Below the pieces are notes generated by a model, which saw only the letters and a list, made by a program, of their open reading frames with translations, ran no database searches and had not been told where the DNA came from. Both the position numbers and the translations under genes were made by a program. Positions 7,157-15,348 of a DNA stretch of 27,685 nt are shown here, piece after piece. Position 1 is the stretch's first letter, and every line of letters begins with the position of its first letter. The stretch covers positions 5,950-33,634 of the forward strand of contig NZ_DAXS01000039.1 of NCBI RefSeq assembly GCF_002506515.1. Reading direction: 5' to 3'. This stretch comes from Caldivirga sp. UBA161. GTDB taxonomy: Archaea > Thermoproteota > Thermoprotei > Thermoproteales > Thermocladiaceae.

Positions 7157-8924
7157 GTATACCCAATTTAACCAGCGTCTCAGGCTTAGGTACACCCCTC
7201 TCATCATAACCCCTTAACCTATAGTACTCCTTAACCATCCCCACCCACTCCTCCTCAGTAACAACGTAACTCTTACCCTCATACACCACAGGTTCCTTAA
7301 GCCACCTGGGCGGCAACCTGTCCTGTTCTATGGTTGTCCCATTCATGTACCTATGCATCACTATTATTCTTTGGGCAGCCTCCTTAAGGTCACTGATAGT
7401 GTAGTTGAATCCTGTGACCGCGTTAAGTACATTACGCATGGCTTCCCAATCATATATGTACCTGCCGAATTTACACAATAGCATTGAATCGTAGAGTGTG
7501 CTACGTTCCTCGAAATCCATTACCGCAGCCACCTTCTCACTACCTGTTGCAAACCTACCTCCACCTTGGCCAGCTATATCAATTGAGTACGCCATACTCC
7601 ATAGGTGATCTGCGCCCCTTTCAGATACAGCGTTATTAAGTATCATGCCCTTAAGGGTCCTTGGGTCATAGCCCGCTGGTTCAAGGCCCTTAACATGAAT
7701 GGCTAATTCACCTACACCAAGCTTCTCCCCAATACCCTTAGTGCCTAATGCAGCTAATTCGCCTAAACCCCTCCTATAGGCAGCATCAATGATTAGCCTC
7801 CTAATACCCTCATAATCACCCCACTTGGGTGCATCCTTGATAATGCCAATTTCCCCAAGGTATATTATGAAGGCTATTGAGTTGCCTAGGCTTATTGAAT
7901 CAAAGCCTAGCCTATCAGCTAATTCCCCTAATTCAATTAACTCCTCAGGATTATTAATGCCCGTTAATCCACCGAGAGCCATTGAAGTCTCATACTCTAA
8001 GTCATAACCACCAGTACTGGATTTAACCACCTTATGGCAGGCCACTGGGCAGTATAGGCATGCACCATTCTTAAGTAGGTACATGGGCTTAAGCACCTTC
8101 TCCCATGAAATCTTCTCCCACCCAGGCATAACCACCCTAGTCCAGTAGATGCTTGGGAAGAAGCCCATGTTATTACCCACATCAATAAGCCTAACAGTAC
8201 CCCCATTCCTCAATGACTGCTCACCAGGATTAGTAACTGCCAGTTTACCCAGGCTCTTAACTAAATCCTCATACTCCTTAACGTTAGCCACATCGACATT
8301 CTTTGAGACTGGTAGGAAAACTATGGCCTTAATCATCTTAGAACCCATCACAGCACCACCACCCGTCCTCCCAAATTGCCTCCACTCCTCATGATTAATG
8401 GCCGCATAAGGCACCTTATTCTCACCAGCTGGACCAATGGTTAATACTGCTGAGTCCTTAAAGGAACGCTTAAGTGCCCTCTCAGTTTCAACAGTGTCTA
8501 ATCCCCATAACTCCCCCGCGTCCCTAACCTCAACCTTACCATCAGATACGATTAGGTAAACGGGCTTACTTGATGCCCCAGTCAACACTAACGCATCAAG
8601 CCCCGAGTACTTGAGGTAAGCCCCCAATGTTCCTCCCACAGTTGAGTAATTCCACCTATTATTGAGTGGTGATTTGAAGAGTGCAATAGCCCTAGTGGCT
8701 AGGGGTATTCTTGTTCCACCAAGTGGGCCTGTGGCTATTATCAGTGGGTTCTCAGGGCCATATGGATTAACGTCGCTTAACTTAAGCCCCATGTCCATTA
8801 TTAGCCTTAATCCCAACCCCCTACCCCCAATGAATAATCTCGCCCACGACTCCTTAACATTATCAATACTCAGGGATCCATTACTTAAGTTAAAGCGTAA
8901 AATGCGCCCTGCGTAGCCATGCAT
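7143..8924 (-). CDS. aor: Tungsten aldehyde:ferredoxin oxidoreductase
   Basis: This 593-residue protein matches classical AOR in length and layout. The N-terminal tungstopterin domain includes FIGGRGLGLRL and the ATGPLGGTRIP region. Cluster ligands C289, C292, C296 (CLYCPVAC) and C484 (LLCKFG) sit almost exactly where Pyrococcus AOR has them. A DRLGFDSISLGN pterin/active-site segment follows the first three Cys. It oxidises aldehydes to acids with ferredoxin, for example aldehydes from amino-acid or sugar breakdown. The ATG at 8924 lies 24 nt from a TATA element, so it is leaderless. It is a separate transcription unit from the GAPOR-like paralogue on the far side of the thrB pair. The exact substrate cannot be read from sequence. 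Confidence 0.92.
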   Translation of the reverse strand: MHGYAGRILRFNLSNGSLSIDNVKESWARLFIGGRGLGLRLIMDMGLKLSDVNPYGPENPLIIATGPLGGTRIPLATRAIALFKSPLNNRWNYSTVGGTLGAYLKYSGLDALVLTGASSKPVYLIVSDGKVEVRDAGELWGLDTVETERALKRSFKDSAVLTIGPAGENKVPYAAINHEEWRQFGRTGGGAVMGSKMIKAIVFLPVSKNVDVANVKEYEDLVKSLGKLAVTNPGEQSLRNGGTVRLIDVGNNMGFFPSIYWTRVVMPGWEKISWEKVLKPMYLLKNGACLYCPVACHKVVKSSTGGYDLEYETSMALGGLTGINNPEELIELGELADRLGFDSISLGNSIAFIIYLGEIGIIKDAPKWGDYEGIRRLIIDAAYRRGLGELAALGTKGIGEKLGVGELAIHVKGLEPAGYDPRTLKGMILNNAVSERGADHLWSMAYSIDIAGQGGGRFATGSEKVAAVMDFEERSTLYDSMLLCKFGRYIYDWEAMRNVLNAVTGFNYTISDLKEAAQRIIVMHRYMNGTTIEQDRLPPRWLKEPVVYEGKSYVVTEEEWVGMVKEYYRLRGYDERGVPKPETLVKLGILNND

Positions 8925-8944
8925 AGGGGCCCTAATATTTTACA

Positions 8945-8952
8945 TATTTAAA
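8945..8952 (-). promoter_or_regulatory. TATA box of aor gene
   Basis: TTTAAATA on the minus strand is centred about 24 nt before the ATG at 8924. Confidence 0.6.
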
Positions 8953-9029
8953 CATTACTACATCACGTCTAGGACACTGTATATGTTAATAATTATTTTA
9001 CAATATGCATGCTTAAGGTCTTATTCCCT

Positions 9030-9046
9030 TAACGGTTAGACCGTTA
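9030..9046. repeat. Short perfect inverted repeat between aor and kdaD
   Basis: TAACGGT (9030-9036) and ACCGTTA (9040-9046) are perfectly complementary around TAG. It lies in the 266-bp divergent spacer and could be an operator. Arms of 7 bp are expected by chance in a window this size, so support is weak. Confidence 0.3.
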
Positions 9047-9160
9047 GCTTACGGCATTAGCTATGGTTAGGGATGATTAATAATTAAGCTAGTGTTGAGG
9101 AGTATTATACCTTAAGTCCATAACTTCATGAAAAAGTTTGATGGTTAATGGTGTGTAATA

Positions 9161-9168
9161 CTTTAAAG
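9161..9168 (+). promoter_or_regulatory. TATA box of kdaD
   Basis: CTTTAAAG is centred 26-27 nt before the ATG at 9191, indicating leaderless transcription. Confidence 0.65.
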
Positions 9169-9190
9169 ATATAGAAGTGGAGCTTTCTAT

Positions 9191-10075
9191 ATGAGGATAT
9201 TCAGGTTAACTAACGGGGAATCCACGTTCCAGTACGCTGTGGTGGATGGTAAGGTGTTTGAACTTGGTGTTGATCCCGTGAAGGCCCTTATGAGTTACGC
9301 CAGTGGTAAAGTAATAGGCCTTGGTGCTGAGGTTAATGTTGATGTTAATCAATTATTGAGTAGGGACTATAGGAGTAATGGGTTAAGGTTCACTAAGCCC
9401 TATGATCCACCTGAGGTTTGGGGTAGTGGGATTAGTTATGAGGTTTCAAGGAGGAGGTACTCTGAGGAGGGTGAGGTGGCTAAGATAGGTGATAAGACGA
9501 TTTATGAGAGGGTTTATGAGGCTGAGAGGCCTGAAATATTCTTTAAGGCAACTGCCAGCAGGTGTGTTGGGCATGGTGAACCAATAGCAGTTAGGGGTGA
9601 TTCAGAGTGGACTCTCCCTGAGCCGGAATTAGGCGTTGTGATTACAGGCAGTGGCAAGGTAATCGGGTACACTATTATTGATGATGTTTCAGCAAGGGAT
9701 ATTGAGGCTGAGAACCCACTTTACTTACCTCAATCAAAGGTCTACAATGGGTGCTGCGCCTTCGGCCCATTCATAGTTACGCCTGACGATATTAAGGACC
9801 CGTACTCGCTCCAAATTAGGCTTAGGATAATTAGGGGTGGTAAGGCCATTTATGAAGGGGAGGTGAGCACTGAGCGCATGAGGAGGAAGATTGATGAGCA
9901 GGTTAAGTACCTTATAAGGAATAATACTGTGCCTGATGGTACAATCCTAATGACTGGTACTGGGATATTGCCTGGGAAGGACGCCGCATTGAGGGAGGGT
10001 GATGTTGTTGAAATTAGCATTAGTGGAATAGGTACATTAACGACGCCAGTCATTAAACTTAAGGTTGATAATTAA
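9191..10075 (+). CDS. kdaD: 2-dehydro-3-deoxy-D-arabinonate dehydratase
   Basis: This fumarylacetoacetate-hydrolase-fold enzyme (294 residues) dehydrates 2-keto-3-deoxy-arabinonate (equally -xylonate) to 2-oxoglutarate semialdehyde. That is the Weimberg-type oxidative pentose route known from Sulfolobus. The match to the Sulfolobus enzyme is strong by recognition: PPEVWGSGISYE, RPEIFFKAT, SEWTLPEPEL and the block ending at CCAFGP. The metal-binding acids fit E144, E146 and an Asp at 164 or 165. The gene is monocistronic, leaderless and divergent from aor. An SMP-30 lactonase that could act earlier in such a route lies at 26068-26943. A general FAH-family hydrolase is the alternative, but less likely. 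Confidence 0.9.
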   Translation: MRIFRLTNGESTFQYAVVDGKVFELGVDPVKALMSYASGKVIGLGAEVNVDVNQLLSRDYRSNGLRFTKPYDPPEVWGSGISYEVSRRRYSEEGEVAKIGDKTIYERVYEAERPEIFFKATASRCVGHGEPIAVRGDSEWTLPEPELGVVITGSGKVIGYTIIDDVSARDIEAENPLYLPQSKVYNGCCAFGPFIVTPDDIKDPYSLQIRLRIIRGGKAIYEGEVSTERMRRKIDEQVKYLIRNNTVPDGTILMTGTGILPGKDAALREGDVVEISISGIGTLTTPVIKLKVDN

Positions 10076-10461
10076 ATAGTGAACCTCCTTAAGGCCCTCC
10101 TATAGTATATTACGGTAACCCCATTATCCTCAGCCCTCCTCCTAAGCCCGGAATCACAGGTAACTAGGAATCCACCAGTTTCCTTAGCTAAACTCAATAC
10201 ATCATCATCAGCCTTACCATCCAATGCTGCTATTGAGAAGTAGTGGGGTACTATATTGTTAAGTACCAGGGAGGCTGCCTTACCCCTCTTTCCTCCCCTC
10301 TTAGCAAGTAACCACAATTCCCTAACCACACTAACAGTCACTACAGGTATGATTAAGTCTTCAACAGCCTCCTTAACATCATTAATAATATCAATCCTCT
10401 CCGTTACGGCTAAGAGCAGCGCACTGGTATCAAAAACCACTACACTAATACCCACATGCAT
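10072..10461 (-). CDS. PIN-domain ribonuclease-like protein
   Basis: This 129-residue PIN domain carries the acidic metal-site residues in order: D11 (VVFDTSALL), E48 (VVRELW), D86/D87 (KADDDVL) and D103 (VTCDSGLRRRA). The ADDDVLSLA...LVTCDSGLRRRA spacing is closer to the archaeal Fcf1/VapC9-like branch than to typical plasmid VapC toxins. Its target is unknown; rRNA maturation or tRNA cleavage are family possibilities. There is no neighbouring antitoxin, which argues against a toxin-antitoxin pair. It overlaps the end of kdaD by 4 nt, convergently. The ATG at 10461 is used here; a GTG at 10455 fits a TATA-like element at 10475-10484 slightly better. Confidence 0.75.
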   Translation of the reverse strand: MHVGISVVVFDTSALLLAVTERIDIINDVKEAVEDLIIPVVTVSVVRELWLLAKRGGKRGKAASLVLNNIVPHYFSIAALDGKADDDVLSLAKETGGFLVTCDSGLRRRAEDNGVTVIYYRRALRRFTI

Positions 10462-10489
10462 TAACCTAGGGTGGGTTTATTAATCATTA

Positions 10490-10497
10490 CTTTAAAA
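10490..10497. promoter_or_regulatory. Palindromic TATA element between PIN and HAD genes
   Basis: CTTTAAAA is centred near 10493. It lies about 25 nt before the ATG at 10519 on the plus strand. On the minus strand it lies about 32 nt before the ATG at 10461. It may drive both genes across the short divergent spacer, although the minus-strand gene has a second candidate at 10475-10484. Confidence 0.5.
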
Positions 10498-10518
10498 CAC
10501 CTAGGGTAATTAATGTTA

Positions 10519-11208
10519 ATGATGAAGATACTGCTTGCTGTTGATTACCATAGAACCCTAGCAGATGAGAGGGATGGGGGCTTTAACGTGGATCAACAGG
10601 TGGTTAGCTCAGTGCTAAGATTCATTAATTCAGGAGGCATTTTCGCAGTGGTTACAAGTGGGGCAGTGAGGCATGTTAAGGGGCTGGATGCATTAATGGG
10701 TAGGTTATTCATGGCCCTTGAGAATGGATTAATAGTAATAACACCCAGCGGCAGTAAGGTGATTAATACACCGGCTGACTGGTGGCAATTAAGGAGCACC
10801 ATTAAGAGTGCCTTAACCAGTATGGGTGTGAAGTTTAGTGAAGGGGAGGCTTCACTCTTCATTAATTATGATCCTTCAGTCATTAATACGTTACGTACCT
10901 ATGGGGTTAGGATTGAGGTTAATAGGAACATGGTTTCAATAATGCCTAACGGCATTGATAAGGGTTATGCAATTAATGTGCTTAGGAAAATGCTGAATCC
11001 TGGCGTAGTTATTGCCATGGGTGATGCTGAGAATGATGTACCCATGCTTAAGGCTGCTGACATAGCCATTGCGGTTAATAACGCAATACCTGAGGTTAAG
11101 AGCATAGCACACTACGTAACCAGGGGGAATGATGGTGATGGTGTTGTTGAGGTTATTAATAAAGTACTGAACTGTAGGCGTGAATTACTAAGGTGCATAA
11201 TTGAGTAA
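10519..11208 (+). CDS. HAD-superfamily phosphatase, phosphoglycolate-phosphatase type
   Basis: This 229-residue HAD protein of the Cof/archaeal phosphoglycolate phosphatase class would hydrolyse a small phosphorylated metabolite. The nucleophile is D9, in the sequence VDYHRTLAD. Motif II is VVTSG (T46), motif III is K148 in GIDKGYA, and motif IV is GDAENDVPML with D169 and D173. The second Asp of the usual DxD is His here (D-Y-H, from CAT instead of GAT). That removes the normal general acid/base, so activity may be changed. A C2-type cap sits between motifs II and III. The ATG at 10519 lies 25 nt from the TATA element; ATGs at 10513 and 10522 are also in frame. Confidence 0.82.
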   Translation: MMKILLAVDYHRTLADERDGGFNVDQQVVSSVLRFINSGGIFAVVTSGAVRHVKGLDALMGRLFMALENGLIVITPSGSKVINTPADWWQLRSTIKSALTSMGVKFSEGEASLFINYDPSVINTLRTYGVRIEVNRNMVSIMPNGIDKGYAINVLRKMLNPGVVIAMGDAENDVPMLKAADIAIAVNNAIPEVKSIAHYVTRGNDGDGVVEVINKVLNCRRELLRCIIE

Positions 11209-11305
11209 GTAAGTTTAACTTATGATTCCATATTCCATAAGGGGGCAGCACTCATTAAAGAGGTGTAACCCCAAGGCCTCAGGGTTTGGGAGGAGGTCAG
11301 ATAAT
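11209..11305. other. Convergent spacer with two potential stems
   Basis: CTTATG (11219-11224) pairs with CATAAG (11236-11241), and CCCAA near 11271 can pair with TTGGG near 11286. The 13-mer GGGAGGAGGTCAG (11288-11300) also occurs in reverse complement at 27617-27629. The segment lies between the converging HAD and acsA genes and may form transcript ends. No thymidine-run terminator is evident. Confidence 0.3.
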
Positions 11306-13303
11306 TTACTGATTTACTAACTCCCTACTTAACTCCTCATAAGCCTTCTTAGCTTCATCAATACTTGTCTCATCCTCTAATGTAGTTGTATCGCCGAGGG
11401 GCTGCCTCATGATGACTTGCTTAAGTAGCCTCCTCATTATCTTCCCACTCCTAGTCTTAGGTAACTTAGAGACGAAGAATATGCTGGATGGTTCAGCTAT
11501 TGGGCCTATTGCAGCCCTCACCCAATTCCTCAATTCCTTAGCTAATTCCTGGCTTGGGTTAACTCCACTCTTAAGTACGACGAAGGCCACTGGAATCTCA
11601 CCCTTAACTGGGTCAGGGATACCTACTACTGCTGACTCAGCCACTGCCTTATGGGAAACTAAAGCCGACTCTATCTCATATGTACCGAGCCTATGGCCTG
11701 ATACCTTTATTACCTCATCAGCCCTACCTAAAACCCATATGTAGCCATCCTCATCCTTAATAGCCCAATCACCAGCATAATACATGCCTGGGAATCTACT
11801 CCAATATACTTGAATATACCTATTTGGGTCACCCCAAATGGTCATTAGCATTCCAGGCCACGGCTTCTTAATAACCAAGTAACCCCTCTTCCCCTGGACA
11901 GGCTTCCCTTCATCATCAACCACGTCAGCATCAATACCTGGTAATGGTAATCCATTAGTCCCTGGCTTAAGGGGTATTAGGGCTAATCCAGGTGCGTGGC
12001 TTATTAATATGCCCCCTGTCTCAGTCATCCACCATGTTGAACCAAAGGGTACGCTACCCCTCCCAAGCCACCTCCAAGCCCACCTCCATGCTTCAGGGTT
12101 TATTGGTTCACCAACACTGTGGAGTATCCTTATGGTTGAGAAGTCATGGTTCTTAACCCAATCATCACCATACCTCATGAATGTCCTTATTGCTGTTGGT
12201 GAAGTATACAGTATGGTTACACCATACCTCTCCACAATCCTCCACCACCTATCTGGGGCTGGGTAATCTGGGGCACCCTCATACATTACTTCAGTAACAC
12301 CCTCCATTAGTGGTCCAAATACAATGTAACTATGCCCAGTTACCCAACCAATGTCAGCCGTGCACCAGTATACGTCAGTATCCTTAACATCGAAAACCCA
12401 CTTCATGGTTGCATGGAGGAGCGTCATGTAGCCTCCAGTATCATGCACAATACCCTTAGGCTTACCAGTGGTGCCGGAGGTATATAGGATGTATAATGGG
12501 TGCTCGCTCTCAACCTCCTCAGGCTTAACGTAAGCATTCATGGGTACGCTATTTAGTAATTCATCCCACCAAATATCCCTACCATTAACCATGGGCGTAT
12601 CCTTAAGCCCCATCCTCCTAAACACAACAACCTTCTCAACGAATTGAATATCCTTCAATGCCTCATCAACAACCTCCTTAAGCCTAATCACCTTCCCCCT
12701 CCTCCAGAAGGCGTCAGCAGTGAATATCACCTTAGATTTAGCATCAATTACCCTATCCGCCAAGGCCTGTGCACTGAATCCTGAGAAGACCACTGAGAAA
12801 ATTACCCCTAATCTGGCTAGTGCAAGCATTAGTATTGGTAATTCAGGTATCATGGGTAAGTATATTGTTACAGTATCACCCTTCCTTAAGCCAAGCCTCT
12901 CCCTAATCGCATAAGCCAACCTATTAACCTCCCTATATAAGTCATAGTAAGTTAGCTTCCTAACCTCCAATGGATTACCTGATGAATCAGTGGGTTCCCC
13001 CTCCCATATTATTGCCAACTTATTCTTACGCCAAGTGTTAATGTGCCTATCAACAGCTAAGTACGATGCATTCAACCTACCCCCCACGAACCACTTATAG
13101 AATGGTGGTTGAGGATCAGCCGCAAGCACCTTATCCCAGGGCTTAAACCAATCCAACTCCTTAGCAATATTAGCCCAGAATTCCTCAATATTCCTAAGGC
13201 TTTCACCATGCATATTCCTGTATGAATCTATACCTGTTGAGTTGGGCCAGGACTTTAATTCTATCTTCTCCTTATAAGGTAAGTTCTCTTCACTAATTGA
13301 CAT
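11306..13303 (-). CDS. acsA: Acetyl-CoA synthetase (AMP-forming)
   Basis: This 665-residue ANL-superfamily ligase activates acetate through acetyl-AMP to acetyl-CoA. The P-loop YTSGTTGKPKG lies at 274-284. The acetyl-CoA synthetase WWMTETGG and YAGDWA motifs are present, as is the C-terminal catalytic lysine K621 in KTRSGKIMRR, the residue commonly acetylated for control. WADIGWVTGHSY-type residues of the acetate pocket are conserved (CTADIGWVTGHSY). Length agrees with the family; the N-terminal 30 residues are variable. The ATG at 13303 follows a TATA element by about 28 nt. A propionyl-CoA synthetase function cannot be fully excluded. Confidence 0.95.
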   Translation of the reverse strand: MSISEENLPYKEKIELKSWPNSTGIDSYRNMHGESLRNIEEFWANIAKELDWFKPWDKVLAADPQPPFYKWFVGGRLNASYLAVDRHINTWRKNKLAIIWEGEPTDSSGNPLEVRKLTYYDLYREVNRLAYAIRERLGLRKGDTVTIYLPMIPELPILMLALARLGVIFSVVFSGFSAQALADRVIDAKSKVIFTADAFWRRGKVIRLKEVVDEALKDIQFVEKVVVFRRMGLKDTPMVNGRDIWWDELLNSVPMNAYVKPEEVESEHPLYILYTSGTTGKPKGIVHDTGGYMTLLHATMKWVFDVKDTDVYWCTADIGWVTGHSYIVFGPLMEGVTEVMYEGAPDYPAPDRWWRIVERYGVTILYTSPTAIRTFMRYGDDWVKNHDFSTIRILHSVGEPINPEAWRWAWRWLGRGSVPFGSTWWMTETGGILISHAPGLALIPLKPGTNGLPLPGIDADVVDDEGKPVQGKRGYLVIKKPWPGMLMTIWGDPNRYIQVYWSRFPGMYYAGDWAIKDEDGYIWVLGRADEVIKVSGHRLGTYEIESALVSHKAVAESAVVGIPDPVKGEIPVAFVVLKSGVNPSQELAKELRNWVRAAIGPIAEPSSIFFVSKLPKTRSGKIMRRLLKQVIMRQPLGDTTTLEDETSIDEAKKAYEELSRELVNQ

Positions 13304-13326
13304 AAAATAGTGCCTTTCACATTATG

Positions 13327-13336
13327 CTTATAAATA
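13327..13336 (-). promoter_or_regulatory. TATA box of acsA
   Basis: The minus strand reads TATTTATAAG, centred about 28 nt before the ATG at 13303. Confidence 0.6.
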
Positions 13337-13394
13337 TTTCTCAAATTGAATAAATAGTTTACAAATATAACATAATTAATAACTATTTAAATTA

Positions 13395-14540
13395 TTATAT
13401 TTCACTAGTGTAAACAATAGTACCATTAACGTAAGTAGCCATTATTCTCAATGCATCATCAAGTACTATGAAGTCAGCTAAGCAACCTGGTTTAAGGCAC
13501 CCAATATTATGCTCACCAATTGATTGCGCAGGGTTAGTTGAGGTAAGCCTTAACGCATCATTAATCCTTAAACCAATCTTAACTAAATTCCTTAATGCAT
13601 TATCCATGGTTAACACGCTTCCAGCTAAGGTACCATCAGGTAATGTTGCTCTACCACCCTTCACAATAACCCTCAAACCCCCCAACTCATACTCCCCCTC
13701 ACCAAGGCCTGCAGCTGATATTGAGTCAGTTATGGCTAATACCCTATGTAGGCCAGCGTACCTTATTGAGAATAGTATTGTTTCAGGCCTTAGGTGAATT
13801 AAGTCGGTTATTAACTCAATGTAAACATCCTCAGAGTCCAGTAGGGCCATGGCTGCCCCTAATTCCCTATGATGTATACCAGTCATTGCGTCAAATAAGT
13901 GTGTTGCCCTTGATGCACCCAGGGTTATAGCCTTCATTACGGTCTCATAATTAGCATCAGTGTGGCCTATACTGGCTATTACGCCAATACTGGAGAGGTG
14001 CTGAATGAGGCTTAATGCACCCTCAACCTCAGGGGCAATGGTCATTATTCTTATTAAACCCCCTGATGCCTCATAGTACTGGTTAAACTCATTAATGTTG
14101 GGTAACCTTATTGCTGATGGATTCTGAGCCCCCTTCCTCTTGGGGTTTATGTAAGGCCCCTCTAGGTTAAGGCCTAGTACCCTAGCCCCCTTAACCTCAT
14201 TACCCTTATACTGCCTAACAACATTAGCCACATTAATTAGGGTTTCATGAGGCGCTGAAACAGTGGTGGGTAAAAATGAAGTTACGCCAAATCTAGCGTA
14301 GCATTCAGCTAACTTGCCTAATTCAGCCACTGTCTTAATTAAGGTCACCTCAACTCCACCACAGCCATGGGTGTGGGTATCCACAAGCCCTGGTGCAGCC
14401 GAGTAACCCCTGTAATCGATGTCAAAGGAACCCCCCTCCTCTAAGCCTATTACCTTACCATTATCCACCACTAGGACTGCATCATGGAGTACATGCATTG
14501 GTGTGTATAGTTTATCCACCCTAATCCTACGCTGAACCAT
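13395..14540 (-). CDS. nagA: N-acetylglucosamine-6-phosphate deacetylase
   Basis: This 381-residue amidohydrolase-fold enzyme removes acetate from GlcNAc-6-phosphate in amino-sugar catabolism or recycling. Metal and substrate residues are visible: HTH at 56-58, E127 in NLEGPYI, H193 in SIGHTDA, H214 in ATHLFDAM and catalytic D272 in AITDSISAAG. The TLAGSVLTMDNALRNL and LTSTNPAQ blocks are typical of NagA. Acetate released here could be used by acsA, 91 bp downstream on the same strand, though acsA has its own TATA element. The ATG at 14540 is leaderless; its TATA element overlaps the stop codon of the upstream DUF1614 gene. Confidence 0.92.
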   Translation of the reverse strand: MVQRRIRVDKLYTPMHVLHDAVLVVDNGKVIGLEEGGSFDIDYRGYSAAPGLVDTHTHGCGGVEVTLIKTVAELGKLAECYARFGVTSFLPTTVSAPHETLINVANVVRQYKGNEVKGARVLGLNLEGPYINPKRKGAQNPSAIRLPNINEFNQYYEASGGLIRIMTIAPEVEGALSLIQHLSSIGVIASIGHTDANYETVMKAITLGASRATHLFDAMTGIHHRELGAAMALLDSEDVYIELITDLIHLRPETILFSIRYAGLHRVLAITDSISAAGLGEGEYELGGLRVIVKGGRATLPDGTLAGSVLTMDNALRNLVKIGLRINDALRLTSTNPAQSIGEHNIGCLKPGCLADFIVLDDALRIMATYVNGTIVYTSEI

Positions 14541-14562
14541 GTATTAATTTCACTTAACCTAG

Positions 14563-14570
14563 CTTTAAAG
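14563..14570 (-). promoter_or_regulatory. TATA box of nagA, overlapping upstream stop codon
   Basis: CTTTAAAG is centred 26 nt before the ATG at 14540. The TAA stop of the DUF1614 gene (14565-14567) lies inside it. Confidence 0.6.
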
Positions 14571-15320
14571 TGTTGATACTAGGGATGCATAGAATACTGC
14601 AAGCACCCCTGTGAAGAATATTCCATCAAATGTTCCAGCACCACCAATATCAGCAATCACGGGGGCTATATCTATGACTTTACGTAGATTAAGTAAGTCA
14701 GCACCTATTAATGTACCTAAGACACCGGTTATGTAGGCTACCACCGGCGTTACGAATATGTAGGGGTTAGCCATGAAGGCAACTGCCATGTATGATATGA
14801 AGGCGGCCAGTATTGGTGGCACAATGGCTGGGGTAACTATGCCTATGGCTGGTACAACCCTGGACACCCTATTGACCATTAATGCAGTTAATGCAACCGA
14901 TATAATTATGGGCGTAATTAATTTAGGGTAATCTGAGCAAAGTAGGTAGGCTAATGCTATTGAGACCGCTACTGGTATTAATGCCCCACCGGCGTTTAGA
15001 GATATTATTGTTCTCCTTGACTGTGTTGAGATGGTGGGTATCTTGAATGTCATTCCAAAGAAGGTTATTGAGGTGAAGGTTGGTACGTAAACCATTGCGT
15101 TAACCTCATAAATAACCAAGTGCACTGCACTAGCCACTAGGCTAACTACGGTTATGAGTAGGCCGATGATTATTGAGTAGTATGAGGATATGCCTATTAG
15201 CGATAATACTGTGGCTAGGTTAAGCATGTAGACCGGGAGGGTTATTGCAGATAAAATGAAGTAAACTATGCCCCTCATCCTTGTAAACGGCCAGTAAATA
15301 AGAACCCTCACGGTCCCCAA
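14565..15320 (-). CDS. DUF1614 family integral membrane protein
   Basis: The 251-residue protein is almost entirely hydrophobic, with about seven to eight predicted membrane segments. The DUF1614 signature is near the C-terminus (ADIGGAGTFDGIFFTGVLA), preceded by GTLIGADLLNL. The family is found in archaea and some bacteria. Its function is not established; a transporter or channel role is only a guess from topology. The start is TTG at 15320, placed 24 nt from a TATA element (15341-15347). An alternative GTG four codons in would shorten it only slightly. It sits between nagA and an amidohydrolase but has its own promoter, so the context says little. Confidence 0.82.
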   Translation of the reverse strand: MGTVRVLIYWPFTRMRGIVYFILSAITLPVYMLNLATVLSLIGISSYYSIIIGLLITVVSLVASAVHLVIYEVNAMVYVPTFTSITFFGMTFKIPTISTQSRRTIISLNAGGALIPVAVSIALAYLLCSDYPKLITPIIISVALTALMVNRVSRVVPAIGIVTPAIVPPILAAFISYMAVAFMANPYIFVTPVVAYITGVLGTLIGADLLNLRKVIDIAPVIADIGGAGTFDGIFFTGVLAVFYASLVSTL

Positions 15321-15340
15321 TTACTGTACTGGTAAGGGGA

Positions 15341-15347
15341 TTTAAAT
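15341..15347 (-). promoter_or_regulatory. TATA box of DUF1614 gene
   Basis: ATTTAAA on the minus strand is centred 24 nt before the TTG at 15320, supporting that unusual start codon. Confidence 0.55.
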
Positions 15348-15348
15348 T

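Noticed and set aside
10072..10461. PIN gene as half of a VapBC toxin-antitoxin pair
   Set aside because: No small antitoxin ORF lies directly upstream on the same strand, and the motif spacing is closer to the Fcf1/VapC9-like branch.
11409..11744. 111-residue plus-strand ORF opposite acsA
   Set aside because: It mirrors the conserved C-terminal coding region of acetyl-CoA synthetase and has no promoter or motif.
13468..13797. 109-residue plus-strand ORF opposite nagA
   Set aside because: It is an antisense shadow of a well-supported gene; composition follows the opposite strand's codons.
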